NCBI GenBank assembly: GCA_027943745.1
Contig: AP025763.1
Span: 1-64,000, forward strand
From: Neptuniibacter victor
GTDB lineage: Bacteria > Pseudomonadota > Gammaproteobacteria > Pseudomonadales > Balneatricaceae
Direction of reading: 5' to 3'
DNA: 64,000 nt
In this document: in pieces, positions 10,950 through 22,056 of the stretch
Layout of the letters: every line of letters begins with the position of its first letter
How positions within the stretch are numbered: position 1 is the first letter of the stretch
Position numbers and translations under genes: made by a program
The notes under the pieces: generated by a model
The model's database searches: none
Seen by the model: only the letters and a program-made list of their open reading frames with translations
Told to the model about the DNA's origin: nothing

Positions 10950-11420
10950 GTGAATATCAATCTAACCATCATTGGTCAGGCCATCGCTTTCTTTATTTTT
11001 GTCGTTTTCTGCATGAAATATGTATGGCCACCACTTACGGCCGCACTTGCAGAGCGTAAAAAGAAGATTGCAGAAGGTCTGGACGCTGCTGATCGTGCTG
11101 AGCGTGATTTACAGCTGGCTCAAGAAAAAGCCACTGAGAATATGCGTAAAGGCAAAGAAGAAGCAGCCGCCGTCATTGAACAGGCTAACAAGCGGGCTAA
11201 CCAGATCATCGAAGAAGCTAAAGAGAAAGCTGTTGAAGAAGCAGGTCGTGTAAAAGCGGCAGCGACAGCTGAACTAGAACAAGAAGTTAACCAGGCACGT
11301 GAAGCATTACGTGGCCAGGTAGCTACTCTAGCCCTAGCAGGCGCAGAGAAGATTCTAGAAGCATCTATCGATGAAAAGGCACATGCACAGCTTGTTGAAA
11401 AACTGGCCGCTGAGCTTTAA
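10950..11420 (+). CDS. atpF: ATP synthase F0 subunit b
   Basis: Subunit b forms the dimeric outer stalk that holds F1 against the stator. The 156-residue protein has one N-terminal membrane helix (about 4-26, after [10 protein letters not shown]) and then a long charged, alanine-rich coiled coil to the C terminus. The start codon is GTG; GAGAGG at 10937-10942 lies 7 nt upstream, and no ATG gives a better N-terminus. Length equals that of the E. coli protein. It lies 61 nt after atpE and 14 nt before atpH. Confidence 0.96.
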   Translation: MNINLTIIGQAIAFFIFVVFCMKYVWPPLTAALAERKKKIAEGLDAADRAERDLQLAQEKATENMRKGKEEAAAVIEQANKRANQIIEEAKEKAVEEAGRVKAAATAELEQEVNQAREALRGQVATLALAGAEKILEASIDEKAHAQLVEKLAAEL

Positions 11421-11434
11421 AGCGAGGTTTAACG

Positions 11435-11968
11435 ATGGCTGAAGTCAACACTGTCGCTCGGCCCTATACCAAAGCAGCTTTCGAGTTTGCAATGGATAAG
11501 GGTAACCTTGATCAGTGGTCCGCTATGTTATCTCTAGCTGCAGCAGCGGCTGAAGATGAGAAAGTAGCGAGTGTACTGAACAACCCTGCTCTGACAGATA
11601 CGCAGAAAGCTGATCTTATGATTAGCATTTGTGAAGATGCAGATGAGGCGGGCAAGAATTTCCTTAAGCTTCTAGCTGGGAACAAACGTTTGGCATTATT
11701 GCCAGAGATCACTGCTCAGTTTAATAAACTGAAAGCTGATCAAGAGAAGTCACTAGATATTGAAGTGACAACGGCGTTTGAACTGGTAGATGCTCAGCAG
11801 GAAAAACTTGCACAGGCACTGAAAACCAAACTAGGTCGTGACGTAACACTGACCTCTCAGGTAGATAAATCTATCTTGGGTGGTGTAGTAGTTCGCACAG
11901 ACGACTTAGTGATCGACGGCTCCGTTCGCGCTCGACTTGCGAAGTTGGCCGAAGCGATGAATTCCTGA
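11435..11968 (+). CDS. atpH: ATP synthase F1 subunit delta
   Basis: Subunit delta caps the F1 head and joins it to the b dimer of the peripheral stalk. The 177-residue protein shows the OSCP/delta pattern: N-terminal helical bundle starting [13 protein letters not shown], and the C-terminal family signature [20 protein letters not shown] that is diagnostic for AtpH. A Shine-Dalgarno GCGAGG lies upstream. Size matches E. coli (177). It is 13 nt from atpA. Confidence 0.96.
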   Translation: MAEVNTVARPYTKAAFEFAMDKGNLDQWSAMLSLAAAAAEDEKVASVLNNPALTDTQKADLMISICEDADEAGKNFLKLLAGNKRLALLPEITAQFNKLKADQEKSLDIEVTTAFELVDAQQEKLAQALKTKLGRDVTLTSQVDKSILGGVVVRTDDLVIDGSVRARLAKLAEAMNS

Positions 11969-11981
11969 GGGGAATAAAAGC

Positions 11982-13526
11982 ATGCAGCAACTGAATCCTT
12001 CTGAGATCAGTGAGATTCTCAAGAAGCGCATTGAAAACATCGATGTGACTTCAGAAGCCCGTAATGAGGGCACTGTAGTTAGCGTTTCCGATGGTATCAT
12101 TACGATCCACGGTCTTGCTGACGTAATGTACGGGGAAATGATCGAATTCCCTGGCGGTATCTATGGTATGGCTCTTAACCTTGAGCGTGATTCCGTAGGT
12201 GCTGTTGTATTGGGTGACTACCAAGACCTAGTAGAAGGTGCGACTGCACGTTGTACTGGACGTATCTTGGAAGTGCCAATTGGTCCGGAACTGCAGGGTC
12301 GTGTAGTAGACGCTCTGGGTAACCCGATCGATGGTAAAGGTCCAATCGAAACTAAATTAACTGACGCTGTAGAAAAGGTTGCACCTGGTGTAATCGAACG
12401 TCAGGGTGTTGATCAGCCAGTTCAGACTGGTCTGAAAGCAATCGATTCCATGGTGCCGGTAGGCCGTGGTCAGCGTGAGTTGATCATCGGTGACCGTCAG
12501 ATTGGTAAATCTGCGATTGCTATCGACGCTATCATCAACCAGAAAGGTACAGGCGTTAAATGTATCTACGTAGCAGTAGGCCAGAAACAGTCTACAATCG
12601 CTAACGTTGTACGTAAGCTTGAAGAGCACGGCGCAATGGATCACACCATTGTTGTTGCTGCTGGCGCCGCTGATCCTGCAGCAATGCAGTTCTTGGCTCC
12701 ATACGCTGGTTGTACAATGGGTGAATACTTCCGTGACCGTGGTGAAGACGCTCTGATCGTATACGATGACCTGACTAAACAGGCATGGGCATACCGTCAG
12801 ATCTCTCTATTGCTACGTCGTCCACCAGGTCGTGAAGCATACCCAGGTGACGTATTCTACTTGCACTCTCGTCTACTTGAGCGTGCATCGCGTGTTAACG
12901 CTGACTACGTTGAGAAATTCACCAATGGTGAAGTTAAGGGCCAGACTGGTTCCCTAACATCTCTACCTGTAATCGAAACACAGGGCGGTGACGTTTCTGC
13001 GTTCGTACCAACAAACGTAATCTCCATCACCGATGGTCAGATCTTCCTAGAATCTGACTTATTCAACTCTGGTATCCGTCCAGCGATTAACGCTGGTCTA
13101 TCGGTATCACGTGTAGGTGGTGCAGCTCAGACTAAAATCATCAAGAAGCTAGGTGGCGGTGTTCGTCTAGCATTGGCTCAGTACCGTGAGCTAGCAGCGT
13201 TCGCACAGTTCGCTTCTGACCTTGATGATGCGACTCGTGCTCAACTTGAGCATGGTCAGGCTGTAACTGAGTTGATGAAGCAGAAGCAGTACTCCCCAAT
13301 GTCAATTGCTGACATGGGTCTGAGTCTGTTCGCTGCCAACGAAGGTTACCTGTCTGGTGTAGAACTGAACAAGATCCTAGACTTTGAATCTGCTTTGATC
13401 TCTTTCTTCAACAGCGAATATGCTGATCTGATGACTGATATCAACAAGTCTGGCGGCTACTCTGATGAGATTGCTGCTCAGTTCAAAGCTGGTATTGAAA
13501 AGTTCAAGTCTACCCAAACTTGGTAA
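11982..13526 (+). CDS. atpA: ATP synthase F1 subunit alpha
   Basis: The alpha subunit forms the non-catalytic nucleotide sites of the F1 hexamer and supplies the arginine finger to beta. The 514-residue protein has the N-terminal beta-barrel, P-loop GDRQIGKS at 170-177, the Walker B-like strand [12 protein letters not shown], and the C-terminal helical domain. [17 protein letters not shown] is the ATP synthase alpha/beta signature region that includes the arginine finger. Size and sequence are typical. A perfect 11-bp hairpin sits in the spacer that follows, before atpG. Confidence 0.98.
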   Translation: MQQLNPSEISEILKKRIENIDVTSEARNEGTVVSVSDGIITIHGLADVMYGEMIEFPGGIYGMALNLERDSVGAVVLGDYQDLVEGATARCTGRILEVPIGPELQGRVVDALGNPIDGKGPIETKLTDAVEKVAPGVIERQGVDQPVQTGLKAIDSMVPVGRGQRELIIGDRQIGKSAIAIDAIINQKGTGVKCIYVAVGQKQSTIANVVRKLEEHGAMDHTIVVAAGAADPAAMQFLAPYAGCTMGEYFRDRGEDALIVYDDLTKQAWAYRQISLLLRRPPGREAYPGDVFYLHSRLLERASRVNADYVEKFTNGEVKGQTGSLTSLPVIETQGGDVSAFVPTNVISITDGQIFLESDLFNSGIRPAINAGLSVSRVGGAAQTKIIKKLGGGVRLALAQYRELAAFAQFASDLDDATRAQLEHGQAVTELMKQKQYSPMSIADMGLSLFAANEGYLSGVELNKILDFESALISFFNSEYADLMTDINKSGGYSDEIAAQFKAGIEKFKSTQTW

Positions 13527-13545
13527 GAGCTCGTTACGAGTGAGT

Positions 13546-13573
13546 GATCTGCATGAAGTGATTCATGCAGATC
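13546..13573 (+). other. stem-loop between atpA and atpG
   Basis: GATCTGCATGA (13546-13556) is perfectly repeated in inverse at 13563-13573, with a 6-nt loop. There is no T-run after it, so it is not a rho-independent terminator. It lies in the only sizeable spacer within the F1 part of the operon. A role in mRNA processing or stability is inference. Confidence 0.6.
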
Positions 13574-13604
13574 TAACACTAAGTCAAGGTTAATAGGCGG
13601 AACT

Positions 13605-14468
13605 ATGGCAGTCGGAAAAGAGATTAAGACAAAGATTGCGAGTGTGCAGAGCACGCGGAAGATTACCAGCGCTATGGAAATGGTTGCTGCTTCTAAGATG
13701 CGTAAAGCACAGGATCGCATGGAGTCATCTCGGCCGTACGCCCGGAGTATCCGTGGTGTAATTCAGCACCTAGCCAAGTCCAATCCTGAGTACAAACATC
13801 TGTACATGCAGGATCGTGAGACTAAACGCGTTGGTTTCATTGTTGTTGCAACCGACCGTGGCTTGTGTGGTGGTTTGAACGTGAATGCGTTCAAAGCAGC
13901 TGTTAAAAGCATGAAAGAGTTCCATGATCAAAATATCGAAATCGATATTTGTTCACTAGGTAGCAAATCTGCCACGTTCTTCAAGAACTACGGCGGAAAC
14001 GTTATTGCTGCTAAGTCTCAGTTAGGTGATGCCCCAGAAGTGGCTGATCTAATTGGTTCTGTGAAGGTCATGCTTGATGCTTACGATGAAGGCAAACTGG
14101 ATAAAGTGTTTGTTGTATCTAACGAATTCGTTAATACGATGACCCAGGCGCCAAAAATCGAACAGGTGCTTCCACTTAAGGCAGAAGATGACGATGAACG
14201 TCTCAATCATCACTGGGATTACTTGTATGAGCCAGATGCAAAAGAGCTGTTAAACGGCTTACTGGTTCGTTACGTAGAGTCCTTGGTCTATCAGGCCGTG
14301 GTTGAGAACAATGCCTGTGAGCAGGCAGCACGAATGCTGGCAATGAAGAATGCAACTGATAATGCCGGCGATATGATCAACGAGCTTGAAATGATTTATA
14401 ACAAAGCTCGTCAAGCGGCGATTACTCAGGAAATTTCTGAGATCGTTAGTGGTGCTGCGGCTGTTTAA
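13605..14468 (+). CDS. atpG: ATP synthase F1 subunit gamma
   Basis: Gamma is the central rotor shaft of F1. The 287-residue protein has the N- and C-terminal helices that form the antiparallel coiled coil ([20 protein letters not shown] at the start and a C-terminal helix with [19 protein letters not shown]) around a central Rossmann-like domain. The C-terminal family signature region lies in that last helix. Length is as in E. coli (287). AGGCGG lies just before the ATG. It is 36 nt from atpD. Confidence 0.97.
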   Translation: MAVGKEIKTKIASVQSTRKITSAMEMVAASKMRKAQDRMESSRPYARSIRGVIQHLAKSNPEYKHLYMQDRETKRVGFIVVATDRGLCGGLNVNAFKAAVKSMKEFHDQNIEIDICSLGSKSATFFKNYGGNVIAAKSQLGDAPEVADLIGSVKVMLDAYDEGKLDKVFVVSNEFVNTMTQAPKIEQVLPLKAEDDDERLNHHWDYLYEPDAKELLNGLLVRYVESLVYQAVVENNACEQAARMLAMKNATDNAGDMINELEMIYNKARQAAITQEISEIVSGAAAV

Positions 14469-14492
14469 TGCAGTAAACAGGTTCAATTTTAA

Positions 14493-15881
<1,389 letters not shown>

Positions 15882-15913
15882 ATGCTTTTAGCTAACCTTT
15901 ACGAGGTATAAAT

Positions 15914-16339
15914 ATGGCTATGACTGTTCATTGCGACATCGTTAGTGCTGAGAACGAAATCTTCTCTGGCCTGATCGAATTCGTATCCGTAACAGGTAGC
16001 CTGGGTGACTTGGGTGTTTACCCAGGTCACGCTCCGCTTCTGACGGAACTGAAACCAGGACCTGTCGAATTACGTAAACAGGGTGGCGAACAGGATATCT
16101 TTTATGTATCCGGTGGCTTCTTCGAGGTTCAACCTCACAGGGTTATAATACTTGCAGACACTGCTCTGCATGCAGCTGACCTTAATGAAGTAGCAGCGCA
16201 AGAAGCTCAGAAACATGCTGAACAAGCAATGGCAGATAAAACTTCCGAGTTCGAATACTCGAAAGCGGCATCTCAGCTTGCAGAAGCAGCAGCTCAGCTT
16301 CGTACTCTACAAGAGATTCGTAAAAAGCTTGGTCGTTAA
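15914..16339 (+). CDS. atpC: ATP synthase F1 subunit epsilon
   Basis: Epsilon joins gamma to the c-ring and its C-terminal helices can inhibit ATP hydrolysis. The 141-residue protein has the N-terminal beta-sandwich ([19 protein letters not shown] is the family core) and a C-terminal two-helix arm (about 90-141), so it is a full-length form capable of self-inhibition. It is last in the operon and followed by a strong terminator. Confidence 0.96.
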   Translation: MAMTVHCDIVSAENEIFSGLIEFVSVTGSLGDLGVYPGHAPLLTELKPGPVELRKQGGEQDIFYVSGGFFEVQPHRVIILADTALHAADLNEVAAQEAQKHAEQAMADKTSEFEYSKAASQLAEAAAQLRTLQEIRKKLGR

Positions 16340-16363
16340 GACTCTTTTTACAATCAACGATTC

Positions 16364-16390
16364 AAAAGGCAACCTTCGGGTTGCCTTTTT
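16364..16390 (+). terminator. terminator of the atp operon
   Basis: AAAAGGCAACC (16364-16374), a UUCG tetraloop, and GGTTGCCTTTTT (16379-16390) form an 11-bp stem with a T-run, 25 nt after the atpC stop. The C(UUCG)G loop closure is the extra-stable type. Confidence 0.95.
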
Positions 16391-16494
16391 CGTTTATGGC
16401 TGGATTATAACAAGCAAAGAACGTTACTATTTTAGTAGCTAAAGGCCGTGATTTGTCATTAATAACTATGGCCTATTAACTAATTGTTCATAAT

Positions 16495-17754
16495 TTATAA
16501 TTCCTTATTTAAAAGGTAGACAGCTAAAGGATGTTGTCTATGTTCTGAAGCCGCTTTTAGTGCTTTTTTCCTCTCTGAAGCATCCAAGATTTTGTTATTA
16601 ATGAGATACTGAATTATTTTTGTGTTACCTCCAATGAAGGCACTTCTAAATATGTTTTGTCCTTCATTGTTTGTTCGTGCACCATTTTCAATTACATGCA
16701 TAAACATTTCATTGTTGCCTCTAGCAGCAAATATACTTAATACATATGTGCCGCTACATGTTTTGGTATTGATGAGGTCTTTATTTATAAAATATTGGCT
16801 ATTTTTGATGATTTTTTTAACTAGAATAAGATCATTTTTATAGACAGCTTCAAAGAACCTGTGATCTTTGCATTGACGTCTATTTGATGGTGCTGGAACA
16901 TGAAGATTTGGTAAATCGAAAATGAATACCTTACTTAGGAGACTGTTAACAAATTTGTTCGCAGAATTTGTTGGCTTTTGTGAATAGTATGTATTTCCAG
17001 AGACTGCGCCGCTGGCGGTGAATTCTAATGTAAGATTTGATGCTTCTCCGTGGATATACGGTTCAGAACCCGGATGATTTTTGAAATCACAAGAAGATAT
17101 AGTTCTTTTACTATCTTTTTTGTCACTGCAAATAATTTTAGACTGAAGGCGGTTGATATTTTGATGATCTTCATCAAAAGTCGCTATATGCCCATATGAA
17201 ATATTCTTTTGTCGGCCATTCCCATATACATAAATGGAAATATAGTCCTCATGAGTATATTTACAATTTGTATCTCTATTAAAATTCTCTAAAAAGATAT
17301 CAATGCTATAGGGCCCGGGCTTAAGTAGAGGGTATTTGATGTATTCTCTAATTTTGTGTTTGCCCTGACTGTTTGTAGAAGTTGTATTAAGGTTAGAACA
17401 CTCTGGATAGCTGTTCTGTAACGGTACAGCGAACTCAACATTGAGTTGTGAGTCAATAATTCCTGAAATTGTAATTTTTTTAAATTTGGCGTCTGGATCT
17501 GAATAATATTTTAGATATTGATCATACCGCCCTTGCTCATTAGCAATTGAGGGTTCAGTTGCATCCCAAATAATATCTGTATAGATGAGAATGATTCCAA
17601 AAGAGATGTAACCAGTCCAAAAGAATGTTTGTGCTATTTTATGGGGTAACTTATTGGAAAAATACTTGCCTAGTTTTATAAAGAGATAGTGCAAGATCAG
17701 GAATATAAAGAGAGGAATACCATATACAGCCATCAAAACTAAAATAGTGATCAT
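16495..17754 (-). CDS. membrane protein with C-terminal ankyrin-like repeats, function unknown
   Basis: I do not recognise this 419-residue protein. Two hydrophobic segments (about 2-24 and 43-63) are followed by a polar region of about 240 residues with several cysteines and no recognised fold. The C-terminal 110 residues look like degenerate ankyrin repeats: alternating helix pairs with FFEAVYKNDLILVKKIIKN, SIFAARGNNEMFMHVIENGA and SAFIGGNTKIIQYLINN. The topology probably leaves the large domain either outside or inside depending on the hairpin. Base composition is clearly richer in A and T than in the atp and glm genes on each side, which suggests acquisition. The ORF stands alone between two core operons. 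It might be a partner or effector protein, but no role can be assigned. Confidence 0.65.
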   Translation of the reverse strand: MITILVLMAVYGIPLFIFLILHYLFIKLGKYFSNKLPHKIAQTFFWTGYISFGIILIYTDIIWDATEPSIANEQGRYDQYLKYYSDPDAKFKKITISGIIDSQLNVEFAVPLQNSYPECSNLNTTSTNSQGKHKIREYIKYPLLKPGPYSIDIFLENFNRDTNCKYTHEDYISIYVYGNGRQKNISYGHIATFDEDHQNINRLQSKIICSDKKDSKRTISSCDFKNHPGSEPYIHGEASNLTLEFTASGAVSGNTYYSQKPTNSANKFVNSLLSKVFIFDLPNLHVPAPSNRRQCKDHRFFEAVYKNDLILVKKIIKNSQYFINKDLINTKTCSGTYVLSIFAARGNNEMFMHVIENGARTNNEGQNIFRSAFIGGNTKIIQYLINNKILDASERKKALKAASEHRQHPLAVYLLNKEL

Positions 17755-17916
17755 AGTAGCTTAATTCCCTAGCTAGAACTCAGTTTGAGCTTTTCCTTAG
17801 ATGCTTGATGCTACTTTAAAATTTCTGATTTAGCTATGAGCGCTCTCAGTCTACTACTGCCAGAATAGGTATGTTTTTTTATAGGTGCACTTACTTTAAC
17901 TAGTCCGTTGAAGGTC

Positions 17917-18666
17917 TTATAAAAGCCGCCATAACGTATCAAAGATAATTTTCTGCGCACCTGCCACTTCCGCTGAATCAATTACCACCGCGGTTGGGTA
18001 GTTCTCCGAGGCTAAAGATATAATGGCGCATTTTGGTGGGTAGATAGCAATATAGGCTGCATCCACTTTCCCCTCTGTTTTTATCCATTTACGTTCTGAG
18101 AGTAAAGCGTCTTCACCCCCATCACCGATAGCTATAGCCCGTACGTTAATACCCCGCTGTATACGCTGATTTGTAAAGTTGGGGAAGGGTCGATAGAGGT
18201 GTTTACGAATCGGCTTTGAGGAGAAGACTGAGTAGCTATCCGCGTCTGAACTAGAGACCGTAACCAGAATATCTTTAAGCACATGCTCAATTCCATCATC
18301 TCCTTCGTAGAAACTAACGTTAGCCGTATTAAAGTCAGGCTTTAGATGTTGAAGTTCAGGGATGATACTTTGCTTAAGTTCATCAATCGCTTTATCTAAA
18401 CCTTGGCGGCGTTCCTCCGCCAGTTGTAACAGAATATCGGGATCAAGCGGTGCAAACAGCCGGCGTTTACCTTTAGGTTGATAAGTGACGATACCTTTCT
18501 GTTGCATCTCTTTTAGGCTTTCGTAAGTGCTGCCACGGTTAACACCTGATTTGTCAGCAATTGTTCGGATAGAACTAGCTCCTAAAGAAAGTAAGGCTTT
18601 ATAGATCTCAATTTCTCTAGGGCTAAGGCCTAATAAACTAAATACTTCATTATTCATAATTGTCAT
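17917..18666 (-). CDS. TrmB-family transcriptional regulator
   Basis: The 249-residue protein starts with a winged helix-turn-helix of the TrmB type (about 8-75: LGLSPREIEIYKALLSLGAS, then VNRGSTYESLKEMQQKG) followed by a short coiled segment (about 80-110) and a C-terminal domain of the kind that binds sugars in archaeal TrmB proteins. TrmB relatives regulate sugar uptake and metabolism. It is divergently transcribed from glmU-glmS, so control of amino-sugar synthesis is a reasonable inference. Two in-frame ATGs nine nt apart could start it; neither has a clear Shine-Dalgarno. An inverted repeat that could be an operator overlaps the start. Confidence 0.75.
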   Translation of the reverse strand: MTIMNNEVFSLLGLSPREIEIYKALLSLGASSIRTIADKSGVNRGSTYESLKEMQQKGIVTYQPKGKRRLFAPLDPDILLQLAEERRQGLDKAIDELKQSIIPELQHLKPDFNTANVSFYEGDDGIEHVLKDILVTVSSSDADSYSVFSSKPIRKHLYRPFPNFTNQRIQRGINVRAIAIGDGGEDALLSERKWIKTEGKVDAAYIAIYPPKCAIISLASENYPTAVVIDSAEVAGAQKIIFDTLWRLL

Positions 18667-18679
18667 AAAATTTGTGACA
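18661..18679. promoter_or_regulatory. inverted repeat at the trmB-like / glmU divergent promoter
   Basis: TGTCA (18661-18665) and TGACA (18675-18679) form an inverted repeat with 9-bp spacing, covering the 5' end of the TrmB-like gene and about 80 bp upstream of glmU. It is a candidate operator for self-control and glmU control. The half-sites are short, so chance occurrence is possible. Confidence 0.3.
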
Positions 18680-18755
18680 TAAAGGATTGTATGGTTTCTT
18701 TTTTACGTTAAAGTGCAGAGAAAATAAAGCGTAACTAACAAGGAAAGGTAAGACT

Positions 18756-20123
18756 ATGTCTGTAGACGTCGTCATCTTGGCAGCGGGTCAGGGTAGCCGT
18801 ATGAAATCTAACCTACCAAAAGTACTACATAAAGTAGGTGGTAAAACGATGGTGCAGCATGTGATCGACACAGCATCATCTTTAAACGGTGTTAAAACAC
18901 ATGTTGTTATTGGTCATGGAGCAGATAAATTACGCGAAGAGCTTCAGGGGCAAACACTTAATTTTGCGCTGCAAGCTGAACAGAAAGGTACAGGGCATGC
19001 CGTAGCTCAAGCGATGCCTGAGGTTGCAGAGGATAGTGTTGTACTGATTCTTTACGGAGATGTACCCCTAACACAAGCAGCGACGATGCAAGAGATGGTA
19101 GAGATTGCTGCAACAGGTGATCTTGCACTATTAACTGTAAATTTAACCGACCCTACAGGTTATGGGCGTATTGTTCGTAATAGTGACAATCAAGTTGTCG
19201 CGATTGTGGAACATAAAGATGCAAGTCCAGAGCAGCACCTTATTGATGAAGTAAATACCGGTATTTTAGCGGTTAAAAGTCAGTATCTGGCCAATTGGTT
19301 ACCTCAGCTTTCATCTGAAAATGCCCAAGGTGAGTATTACCTAACCGATATAATTGCGATGGCGGCCAATAGTGGTGTCCCAATAAGTGCTATCCAGCCG
19401 GAAGCGGAAGAGGAAGTCCAAGGGGTTAATAATCGCGTTCAGCTTGCTGAGCTAGAGCGTTGGTACCAGGGGCAACGCGCTGAATGGTTAATGGTTAATG
19501 GCGCGACCCTTGCAGACCCTTCTCGTATAGATGTGAGAGGCAATGTAAATATTGGCCAGGACCTATTGATCGATGTAAACGTCGTACTCGAAGGTGAAGT
19601 AACTTTAGGTGACAACGTAGTTATCGAACCGAATTGTTATCTAAAGAATTGCACCATTGGTGCGGGTACACGCATAAAAGCGAACACAGTAATTGAAGAT
19701 ACGATTGTTGCAGAATCTTGCGATATAGGCCCATTTGCTCGCTTACGCCCAGGTACGCAACTGGCGGCCAAGGCTAAGGTTGGAAACTTTGTTGAAACCA
19801 AAAAAGCGATTGTAGGTGAGGGATCGAAGATTAACCATCTATCTTACGTTGGCGATGCAATCTTAGGAAAAGACGTTAATGTTGGTGCGGGGACGATTAC
19901 CTGCAACTACGATGGTGTAAATAAATCATTAACTGAAATTGGCGACAATGCGTTCATTGGTTCCAATACCGCTTTAGTGGCACCAGTAAAAGTTGGGAAG
20001 ATGGCAACGGTAGGCGCAGGTTCAACGATCGCCAAGCCTGTTGCTGATGATGCACTGGCGGTGACGCGTGCGAAACAAGCTGAAATTAAAAACTGGCCTC
20101 GCCCTAAGAAGAAGGGGAACTGA
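18756..20123 (+). CDS. glmU: bifunctional UDP-N-acetylglucosamine diphosphorylase / glucosamine-1-phosphate N-acetyltransferase
   Basis: GlmU makes UDP-GlcNAc for peptidoglycan and LPS: it acetylates glucosamine-1-phosphate and then adds UMP. The 455-residue protein has the N-terminal pyrophosphorylase domain with the GxGxRMxSxxPK signature ([19 protein letters not shown] at about 8-26) and a C-terminal left-handed beta-helix of hexapeptide repeats (about 250-440) with the acetyltransferase site, including [21 protein letters not shown] lies before the ATG. glmS begins 2 nt after the stop, so the two consecutive pathway enzymes are co-expressed. Confidence 0.97.
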   Translation: MSVDVVILAAGQGSRMKSNLPKVLHKVGGKTMVQHVIDTASSLNGVKTHVVIGHGADKLREELQGQTLNFALQAEQKGTGHAVAQAMPEVAEDSVVLILYGDVPLTQAATMQEMVEIAATGDLALLTVNLTDPTGYGRIVRNSDNQVVAIVEHKDASPEQHLIDEVNTGILAVKSQYLANWLPQLSSENAQGEYYLTDIIAMAANSGVPISAIQPEAEEEVQGVNNRVQLAELERWYQGQRAEWLMVNGATLADPSRIDVRGNVNIGQDLLIDVNVVLEGEVTLGDNVVIEPNCYLKNCTIGAGTRIKANTVIEDTIVAESCDIGPFARLRPGTQLAAKAKVGNFVETKKAIVGEGSKINHLSYVGDAILGKDVNVGAGTITCNYDGVNKSLTEIGDNAFIGSNTALVAPVKVGKMATVGAGSTIAKPVADDALAVTRAKQAEIKNWPRPKKKGN

Positions 20124-20125
20124 TT

Positions 20126-21949
20126 ATGTGTGGAATTGTTGGTGCCGTAGCAACGCGGCCAGTTCAGGAAATATTGCTAGAAGGTTTACGCCGGCTTGAG
20201 TACCGTGGTTATGATTCAGCGGGTGTCGCACTTCAGACTGAGACGGGTATTCAACGTTGTCGTAGAAATGGCAAAGTCCAAGCACTCTCCAATGCTTTGC
20301 AAGAGCAGCCTTTAGCAGGCACAACTGGTATCGCTCATACGCGTTGGGCTACCCATGGTGCGCCTTGTGAAGCGAATGCGCACCCTCATATGTCTTCCGA
20401 TCGATTAGCGGTTGTACATAATGGCATCATTGAAAATTTTGAAGAGCTAAAAGCTGATCTACAGCAACATGGTTATCAGTTTAGCTCTGAAACTGATACA
20501 GAAGTAATTGCTCACTTACTTGATAGGGAGCTTCAAAGCGTTAGCTCTTTACATACCGCCGTTGCAAACATCATAGGTCGCTTAGAAGGTGCCTATGCAC
20601 TAGGTGTGATTGAAAAGGCAGATCCATCTCAGTTAGTGACAGCACGTAAAGGCAGCCCGTTAGTGATAGGGGTTGGGATCGGCGAAAACTTTATCGCCTC
20701 AGATCAACTTGCACTGCTTCAAGTAACGGATCGTTTTATGTTTCTGGAAGATGGTGATGTTGCAACGCTAACCGCAGCTGATATTACCGTCACGGATATT
20801 TCTGGAAAAAAGGTTGAGCGTGAGGTTACCCAGTTTGAACATGGGGTGAGTGCCGCCGATAAAGGCGAATTTAAGCACTATATGCTGAAAGAAACCTACG
20901 AACAGCCGGATGTGATAAAGGCGTGTTTAGAGGGGCGAATTAGCGATGATAAGCTTTTAGAGCAATGTTTTGGGGTCAAAGCTGCTGATATATTTGACCA
21001 GGTAAAACAGGTCCAGATTATAGCGTGCGGTACGAGTTTCCATGCCGGTCTTATTGCTAAATATTGGATTGAAGATCTCGTGGGCATTCCTTGCATGGTA
21101 GAGGTAGCGAGCGAGTATCGATATCGCTCAGTGGTTATCCAGGAAGGAACACTTTTTCTAACCATTTCTCAATCTGGTGAAACAGCGGATACGCTCGCAG
21201 CTCTGCGCGAAGTGCAATCGCGTGTTTTGGCATCGTTAGTTGTTTGTAACGTGCCAGGTAGTTCACTGGTACGTGAATCGGATCTTTGTCTGATGACGAA
21301 TGCTGGTCCAGAAATTGGTGTTGCATCGACCAAAGCATTTACAACGCAACTAGTAGCGTTGATGTTGACTACGATTGCTTTAGGACGCCGTCAGGGGATG
21401 TCTGAAGAGAAAGAGGCAGAGATCATCTGTGCACTTAAAGCGTTGCCTGAGCAAGTTCAGCAAGCTTTAGCGATGGATCCAGATATTGAGAAGATGGCTC
21501 AACCTTTTGCAGAGAAACATCACGCTTTGTTCCTAGGACGCGGTACGTTGTATCCCGTTGCTAAAGAGGGGGCCCTTAAATTAAAAGAGATCTCTTATAT
21601 TCATGCTGAGTCTTATCCTGCAGGTGAACTTAAGCATGGTCCGTTGGCGTTGGTTGATAAAGAGATGCCGGTGGTTGCCGTTGCGCCGCAAAACGATATG
21701 TTGGATAAGCTTAAAGCGAATCTCCAAGAAGTGCGTGCGCGTGGTGGTGAACTCTTTGTATTTGCCGGCTCAGAGAAGGTACAGCCGGAAGAGGGTATTT
21801 ATGTACTCAATATGCCAGCATGTGCCGAAATTATGCAGCCTATACTCTATACCATCCCATTGCAGTTGCTTTCATACCATGTGGCAATTCTAAAGGGCAC
21901 GGATGTTGATCAACCGCGTAATTTGGCGAAATCAGTTACGGTTGAATAG
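20126..21949 (+). CDS. glmS: glutamine-fructose-6-phosphate aminotransferase (isomerizing)
   Basis: GlmS converts fructose-6-phosphate and glutamine to glucosamine-6-phosphate, the entry step of amino-sugar synthesis. The 607-residue protein begins MCGIVGAV, with the catalytic N-terminal Cys of class II glutamine amidotransferases, then two SIS domains (about 285-425 and 455-600). It ends in AKSVTVE, the conserved C-terminal tail that lines the active site. The start lies 2 nt after glmU. In E. coli glmS is controlled by small RNAs; I see no obvious counterpart here. A terminator follows about 70 nt downstream. Confidence 0.98.
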   Translation: MCGIVGAVATRPVQEILLEGLRRLEYRGYDSAGVALQTETGIQRCRRNGKVQALSNALQEQPLAGTTGIAHTRWATHGAPCEANAHPHMSSDRLAVVHNGIIENFEELKADLQQHGYQFSSETDTEVIAHLLDRELQSVSSLHTAVANIIGRLEGAYALGVIEKADPSQLVTARKGSPLVIGVGIGENFIASDQLALLQVTDRFMFLEDGDVATLTAADITVTDISGKKVEREVTQFEHGVSAADKGEFKHYMLKETYEQPDVIKACLEGRISDDKLLEQCFGVKAADIFDQVKQVQIIACGTSFHAGLIAKYWIEDLVGIPCMVEVASEYRYRSVVIQEGTLFLTISQSGETADTLAALREVQSRVLASLVVCNVPGSSLVRESDLCLMTNAGPEIGVASTKAFTTQLVALMLTTIALGRRQGMSEEKEAEIICALKALPEQVQQALAMDPDIEKMAQPFAEKHHALFLGRGTLYPVAKEGALKLKEISYIHAESYPAGELKHGPLALVDKEMPVVAVAPQNDMLDKLKANLQEVRARGGELFVFAGSEKVQPEEGIYVLNMPACAEIMQPILYTIPLQLLSYHVAILKGTDVDQPRNLAKSVTVE

Positions 21950-22021
21950 TTTTTTTTATTTCGGTTTTCTGCTTTTACCAGTGAGTAGATACTGAGGTCA
22001 TTACTCTTTGGTTATTACGGT

Positions 22022-22056
22022 AGGCCTATAGTTTTTTAAGCTATAGGCCTGTTTTG
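22022..22056 (+). terminator. terminator after glmS, possibly shared by the opposing gene
   Basis: AGGCCTATAG (22022-22031) pairs with CTATAGGCCT (22041-22050), with a 9-nt loop, followed by GTTTTGT on the plus strand. On the minus strand the same stem overlaps the stop region of the downstream gene, so it may serve both convergent transcripts. Confidence 0.7.

Noticed and set aside
11290-11305. parS-like site in atpF (CACGTGAAGC)
   Set aside because: It matches only part of the parS consensus and lacks the palindromic arms.
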